Below, piece by piece: positions 60,388 to 64,000 of a stretch of 64,000 nucleotides of DNA. This DNA comes from Acidisoma sp965199065 (GTDB taxonomy: Bacteria > Pseudomonadota > Alphaproteobacteria > Acetobacterales > Acetobacteraceae): positions 1,426,001-1,490,000 of the forward strand of contig NZ_CBDAQN010000003.1 in assembly GCF_965199065.1 (NCBI RefSeq), given 5' to 3'. The notes beneath the pieces are model-generated. The model had not been told where the DNA came from, ran no database searches, and was given only the letters and a program-made list of their open reading frames with translations. How positions within the stretch are numbered: the stretch's first letter is position 1; each line of letters begins with the position of its first letter. The position numbers and the translations under genes are program-made.

Positions 60388-61227
60388 CTAGGAGGTTTCC
60401 ACTGCTGTATCGGGGCGAGCGCCCCATTCGGACCAAGACCCATCATAAAGAGCGCCCATCGGCAAGCCCGCGACCGCGAGCCCCAGGCTCAGCACCGCCG
60501 CCGTGACGCCGGTGCCGCAGCTGGTGACGACCGCGCGGCTACCGTCGGCGCCCTCGGCCGCGAAGCGCGCTCGCAGCGCGTCCGGCGGCAGCATGGTGCC
60601 ATCCGCCGCCAGCAGTTCGCCGAACGGGATGTTGTGAGCGCCGGGCATGTGCCCGCCGCGCAGGCCCGGCCGCGGCTCGGGCGCCGTGCCGGCGAAGCGG
60701 CCCGCCGGGCGTGCGTCCAGGACCAGCGCCGATTCATCCGCCACGGTAGCCTGCATGGCGCCGAGGTCGCGCACCAGTTCGGGCCGAAGCGCCGGCTTGA
60801 AGGCGACCGGGCTCGGCAGAACCGCCGACGATGTCTCGAGCGGCCGGTTCTCGGCCCGCCACTTAGGCAGCCCGCCATCGAGCACCGCCGCCTCGTCATG
60901 GCCGAAGACGCGCATCATCCACCAGCCGCGCGCAGCCGAGAACAGGCCCAGTTGGTCGTAGAAGACGACGGTGGAGCGGTTCGAGATGCCGAGGGCGCCC
61001 GCCATCTCGGCGAAGACGTCCGGCGAGGGCAGCATGTGCGGCAGGTCGCTACGGGTATCCTTGATCGCGTCGATGTCGAAGAACCGGGCCCCGGGAATGC
61101 GGGCCTCGGCGAACAGCGCCTGAGCGTTTCGAGGGTCGGTCGGCAGGTAGAAAGAGCAGTCGCAGACCACGAGGTCTGGGTTCTCGAGATTGGCGGCGAG
61201 CCATTCGGTGCTGACCAGGGGCGTCAT
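60388..61227 (-). CDS. sseA: 3-mercaptopyruvate sulfurtransferase
   Basis: SseA transfers sulfur from 3-mercaptopyruvate to thiols or cyanide. The 279 residues form two rhodanese domains: the first with STEWLAANLENPDLVVCD and VFYDQLGLFSAARGWWMM, the second with the active site TSCGTGVTAAV near residue 235. GAGGAT precedes ATG 61227. It is the first gene of a sseA-metC-hisI run on this strand, linking sulfur amino-acid metabolism to histidine. It is divergent from the AI-2E family gene. Confidence 0.94.
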   Translation of the reverse strand: MTPLVSTEWLAANLENPDLVVCDCSFYLPTDPRNAQALFAEARIPGARFFDIDAIKDTRSDLPHMLPSPDVFAEMAGALGISNRSTVVFYDQLGLFSAARGWWMMRVFGHDEAAVLDGGLPKWRAENRPLETSSAVLPSPVAFKPALRPELVRDLGAMQATVADESALVLDARPAGRFAGTAPEPRPGLRGGHMPGAHNIPFGELLAADGTMLPPDALRARFAAEGADGSRAVVTSCGTGVTAAVLSLGLAVAGLPMGALYDGSWSEWGARPDTAVETS

Positions 61228-61372
61228 GATCGATCCTCGGCGGTTGCTGGCCTTAATCTCGCCTTCGGAGGCGACTGTCACAAGGTGCCGGCGCGGGGTG
61301 TCTGCCCCTGAGCCTGGAGATGCGGTAACGAAGCGCAATGCGAGCATTGGCGACGACAAGGATTGCGCACCC

Positions 61373-62494
61373 GTGACCGAACGCTTTCTGATCTGGGTGC
61401 TATTGGGAACGCTCATTGCCGGCTGCCTGGCCGTGCTGCAGCACTTCATCGCGGCCATCGCCTGGGCGGCGATCCTGACCTTCACCACCTGGCCGATCTA
61501 CCTCTGGCTGAGGGTCCGGCTGCGCCTGCCCCGTGCCGGCGCCGCGCTGCTGATGATCCTCGTCGCGGCGCTGCTGATCCTGCTGCCGCTGACGCTGCTG
61601 GCCGAGAGCGCCCTGCAGAATGCCGCCAACATTCGCCGCATGATCAACGAGGTGCTCATCTTCGGCCTGCCACAGTCGCCGCCCTGGGTCGCCGGCATCC
61701 CCCTCTTTGGCTCGACGATCAGCGACCTCTGGAACCATTGGTCGGCCGATCTCGAAAGTCTGCTCGCGGCCATCCATCCGTATCTCGGCACCGTCGCCAA
61801 GGAGGGGTTGCAGCTCCTCATCGCCGTGACCGACGGCGTGGTGCGGATGGGGCTGGCCCTGTTCATCGCCTTCTTCCTGTTCATCTACGGAGAGGCGTTG
61901 GCGCGGCACATCAGCGGCTTTCTCTATCGCATCATCGGCGGCCAGGCGGAGCGCCTGCTGAAGATCGTCGGCGCGACGGTGCGCGGGGCGGTCTATGGGA
62001 TTCTCGGCACGGCGCTGGTGCAGGGGATCATGCTGAGCCTAGGGCTCTGGCTCAGCGGCGTTCCCAATGCTGCGGCGCTGGCCTTGGCTGGAACGTTCTT
62101 CTCCCTGGTGCCGGGCGGCGGCGCGCTGATCTGGGTTCCCGCCGCGATCTGGCTGCTGAGTTCGGGGGACGATGTCGCCGGTCTTGGACTCGCGGCGTGG
62201 TGCGGCATCGGCATCTCCATCGCCGACAGCTTCGTGCGGCCCTGGTTCATCGCCCGCGGCGCGCACCTGCCCTTCATCCTGACGTTGCTCGGCGTGCTGG
62301 GCGGCGCGCTGGCCTTCGGCATCCTCGGCGTGTTCCTCGGCCCGGTGCTCCTCGGCGTGGGCTTCATCCTGGCCGAGGAGTTTTCGCGCGGCGCACCGCT
62401 GGCGCCGGCCGCGGAGATCCATGCGGTCCGGCTGGAGGAGCAGCGTCAGGCGGCGGAGACGATCGCCGCTCTCCGCCGCAGCCGGGAAGTCTAG
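61373..62494 (+). CDS. AI-2E family transporter (PerM-like)
   Basis: This membrane protein of 373 residues has about eight hydrophobic spans and belongs to the AI-2E/PerM permease family. The typical helix pattern is seen in HFIAAIAWAAILTFTTWPIYLWL, LALFIAFFLFIYGEAL and AALALAGTFFSLVPGGGALIWVPAAIWL. Family roles vary (autoinducer-2 export, Na/H antiport, heavy-metal resistance). The start is GTG 61373 with AAGGA about 11 bases upstream. Its 3' end overlaps adhC by 4 bases on the other strand. Confidence 0.9.
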   Translation: MTERFLIWVLLGTLIAGCLAVLQHFIAAIAWAAILTFTTWPIYLWLRVRLRLPRAGAALLMILVAALLILLPLTLLAESALQNAANIRRMINEVLIFGLPQSPPWVAGIPLFGSTISDLWNHWSADLESLLAAIHPYLGTVAKEGLQLLIAVTDGVVRMGLALFIAFFLFIYGEALARHISGFLYRIIGGQAERLLKIVGATVRGAVYGILGTALVQGIMLSLGLWLSGVPNAAALALAGTFFSLVPGGGALIWVPAAIWLLSSGDDVAGLGLAAWCGIGISIADSFVRPWFIARGAHLPFILTLLGVLGGALAFGILGVFLGPVLLGVGFILAEEFSRGAPLAPAAEIHAVRLEEQRQAAETIAALRRSREV

Positions 62495-63600
62495 TAGGTT
62501 ACCACCGTCCGGATCGACTCGCCGCGCTTCATCAGGCCGAAACCCTCGTTGATCTGCTCGAAGGGCAGAACATGGGTGATGAGGTCGTCGATGTTGATCT
62601 TGCCGTCCATGTACCAGTCGACGATACGCGGCACGTCGGTCCGGCCCCTCGCGCCGCCGAAGGCCGTGCCGAGCCACTGCCGCCCGGTGACGAGCTGGAA
62701 GGGGCGCGTGCTGATCTCGGCGCCCGCGGGCGCCACGCCGATGATGATCGACTTGCCCCAGCCGCGATGCGCGCACTCCAGAGCCTGCCGCATGACCTTC
62801 ACATTGCCGATGCACTCGAAGCTGTAATCGGCGCCGCCCTTGGTCAGGCTCACGAGGTAAGGCACCAGATCGCCCTCGACCTCGCTCGGATTGACGTAGT
62901 GGGTCATGCCGAACTTGGTCGCCATCTCGACGCGCCCGGGGTTGAGGTCGACCCCCACGATCATCTCGGCGCCCGCCAGCCGCGCGCCCTGCACGACGTT
63001 CAGCCCGATGCCGCCCAGCCCGAACACCACGACGCGGGCTCCAGGCTCGACCTTGGCCGTGTTGATGACGGCGCCGATGCCCGTGGTGACGCCGCAGCCG
63101 ATGTAGCAGACCTTGTCGAACGGCGCGTCCTCGCGGATTTTCGCCAGCGCGATCTCGGGCAAAACGGTGAAATTCGAGAAGGTCGAGGTCCCCATGTAGT
63201 GGTGGATCGGCTCGCCGCCGCTCGAGAAGCGGGAGGTGCCGTCCGGCATCAGCCCCTGACCCTGGGTCGAGCGGATCGCGACGCAGAGGTTCGTCTTGCG
63301 GCTGAGGCAGTATTCGCACTGCCGGCATTCCGGCGTGTAGAGCGGAATGACGTGGTCGCCCTTCTTCAGGCTGGTGACGCCCGCGCCGACATCGACCACG
63401 ACGCCCGCGCCCTCATGCCCGAGGATGGAGGGGAAAATCCCCTCGGGGTCCGCGCCCGACAGGGTGAACTCGTCGGTGTGGCAGATGCCGGTCGCCTTGA
63501 TCTCCACCAACACCTCGCCCGCGCGGGGGCCTTCCAGGTCGATGGTCTCCAGGCTCAGGGGCTGCGCCTTCGCGCGAGCCACGGCGGCACGGGTTTTCAA
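62491..63600 (-). CDS. adhC: S-(hydroxymethyl)glutathione dehydrogenase (class III ADH)
   Basis: This enzyme oxidises the formaldehyde-glutathione adduct, and reduces S-nitrosoglutathione, in the cytoplasm. It has 369 residues, as expected. Catalytic zinc ligands are in GICHTDEF and GHEGAGVV; structural zinc is bound by CRQCEYCLSRKTNLC. GLGGIGLNVVQGARLAGA is the NAD site, and VMRQALECAHRGWGKS and VLPFEQINEGFGLM are family blocks. It needs glutathione made by GshA. It lies just downstream of mutY on the same strand. Confidence 0.96.
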   Translation of the reverse strand: MKTRAAVARAKAQPLSLETIDLEGPRAGEVLVEIKATGICHTDEFTLSGADPEGIFPSILGHEGAGVVVDVGAGVTSLKKGDHVIPLYTPECRQCEYCLSRKTNLCVAIRSTQGQGLMPDGTSRFSSGGEPIHHYMGTSTFSNFTVLPEIALAKIREDAPFDKVCYIGCGVTTGIGAVINTAKVEPGARVVVFGLGGIGLNVVQGARLAGAEMIVGVDLNPGRVEMATKFGMTHYVNPSEVEGDLVPYLVSLTKGGADYSFECIGNVKVMRQALECAHRGWGKSIIIGVAPAGAEISTRPFQLVTGRQWLGTAFGGARGRTDVPRIVDWYMDGKINIDDLITHVLPFEQINEGFGLMKRGESIRTVVTY

Positions 63601-63611
63601 TGCAATGCTCC

Positions 63612-64000
63612 CTAAACGAGAAGGTCAGACGACGGCACGGGATGCGCCGGGCTCGCCGTGTTTTCGCTCAAGGCGAGGCATTTGGCCATGAGGCTCGGCA
63701 AGGCCTGAGCCAGCAAATCTTCCGTGGGACAAAGAAAGCCGTCGCCCATCGCCTCCCTGGGGATGACCGGCAGCTGCGCCGCATAGACATCCAGCCAAAG
63801 CTCGAAATGCGTGAAGACGTGGCGGACGACGCCCCACTTGACCCACTCCGCTTGTGCCGGGGCCTCCGCCAGCGCATCCGGCCGTGCCCAGGGTTCCGCC
63901 CGCCATGCGGTGCCGGGTATTTCGATCATCCCGCCGAGCAGGCCACGCGGCGGCCGGCGCCGCAGCAGAACCTGCCCGGCGGCATCGCTCAGCCGGAAGT
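63612..64000 (-). CDS. mutY: A/G-specific adenine glycosylase, C-terminal part
   Basis: MutY removes adenine mispaired with 8-oxoguanine. Only the C-terminal Nudix-like recognition domain is in the window: QVLLRRRPPRGLLGGMIEIPGTAWR is reduced here to its clear MutY pattern (VLLRRRPPRGLLGGM, then EIPGT). The frame is open to base 64000, so the catalytic Fe-S and glycosylase part lies to the right. The stop is at 63612-63614, 11 bases before adhC starts. The 128 visible residues end in VPSSDLLV. Confidence 0.85.
   Translation of the reverse strand, partial: FRLSDAAGQVLLRRRPPRGLLGGMIEIPGTAWRAEPWARPDALAEAPAQAEWVKWGVVRHVFTHFELWLDVYAAQLPVIPREAMGDGFLCPTEDLLAQALPSLMAKCLALSENTASPAHPVPSSDLLV

Noticed and set aside
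61363..63615. 750-codon open frame overlapping the AI-2E gene and adhC
   Set aside because: Shifted or antisense frame of two clear genes, with no motif of its own.

Overview
The window is GC-rich, densely packed chromosomal DNA from an alphaproteobacterium. The supporting signs are a plant/alphaproteobacterial-type GshA, a Coq7-type ubiquinone hydroxylase, an HWE-family histidine kinase, the bamD-recN-ligA gene order, an Atm1-type exporter, lpxC and a PduO-type adenosyltransferase. Rhodospirillales or a neighbouring order is my guess, but the sequence alone does not settle the order. I found no rRNA, tRNA, CRISPR array, insertion sequence or prophage. Both window edges cut genes: murQ lacks its 5' part at the left edge, and mutY lacks its 5' part at the right edge.

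Layout, left to right. 1-2.5 kb: the murQ tail, fumC, then a 0.6 kb less GC-rich gap with what looks like a decayed minus-strand gene. 2.5-8.1 kb: a tightly coupled plus-strand run of a CheB-CheR-PAS-HWE sensor kinase, a single-domain response regulator, glycerate 2-kinase and an SDR. 8.2-17.6 kb: an accessory metabolic stretch with a ThuA/GATase-like protein, DUF1349, a class A acid phosphatase, an aldo/keto reductase, ChaC plus a GMC oxidoreductase, two SDRs around an FMN alpha-hydroxyacid dehydrogenase, and a GST coupled to an SbmA/YddA-type ABC transporter. 19.4-22.8 kb: DUF3253, then isocitrate lyase divergent from a RamB/ScfR-type regulator. 23-29.8 kb: a degenerate EAL protein, sterol desaturase with a beta-propeller protein, dsbB-coq7, and a coupled DedA / ATP-grasp / TlyA run.

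29.5-45 kb is mainly housekeeping: a small unknown gene, an unknown 416-residue protein with nuclease-like signs, aroC, fabI, pdxH, a universal stress protein, ubiA with a methyltransferase, rsmE-gshA-NDUFAF5-like methyltransferase, a 2-hydroxyacid dehydrogenase, ligA-recN-bamD and the adenosyltransferase. 46-64 kb: zapE, a glycosyltransferase plus LpxH-like phosphoesterase pair, a stand-alone DUF3553 protein with moaA, rpmB, an Atm1-like ABC exporter, a DUF4743 Nudix protein, lpxC, a LolA-like protein, an ABC-F ATPase, an EamA transporter, hisI-metC-sseA, an AI-2E family permease, glutathione-dependent formaldehyde dehydrogenase (adhC) and mutY.

Glutathione is a recurring theme: GshA makes it, ChaC cleaves it, the GST uses it, and AdhC needs it for formaldehyde oxidation. 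Envelope biogenesis also recurs (LpxC, LolA-like, BamD, the LpxH-like enzyme with a glycosyltransferase, and DedA with ATP-grasp). No single striking new multi-gene system stands out. The best leads are the DedA/ATP-grasp pair, the 416-residue unknown protein, the degenerate EAL protein, and several unusual gene starts: two possible CTG starts and a divergent pair whose start codons share a CATG.
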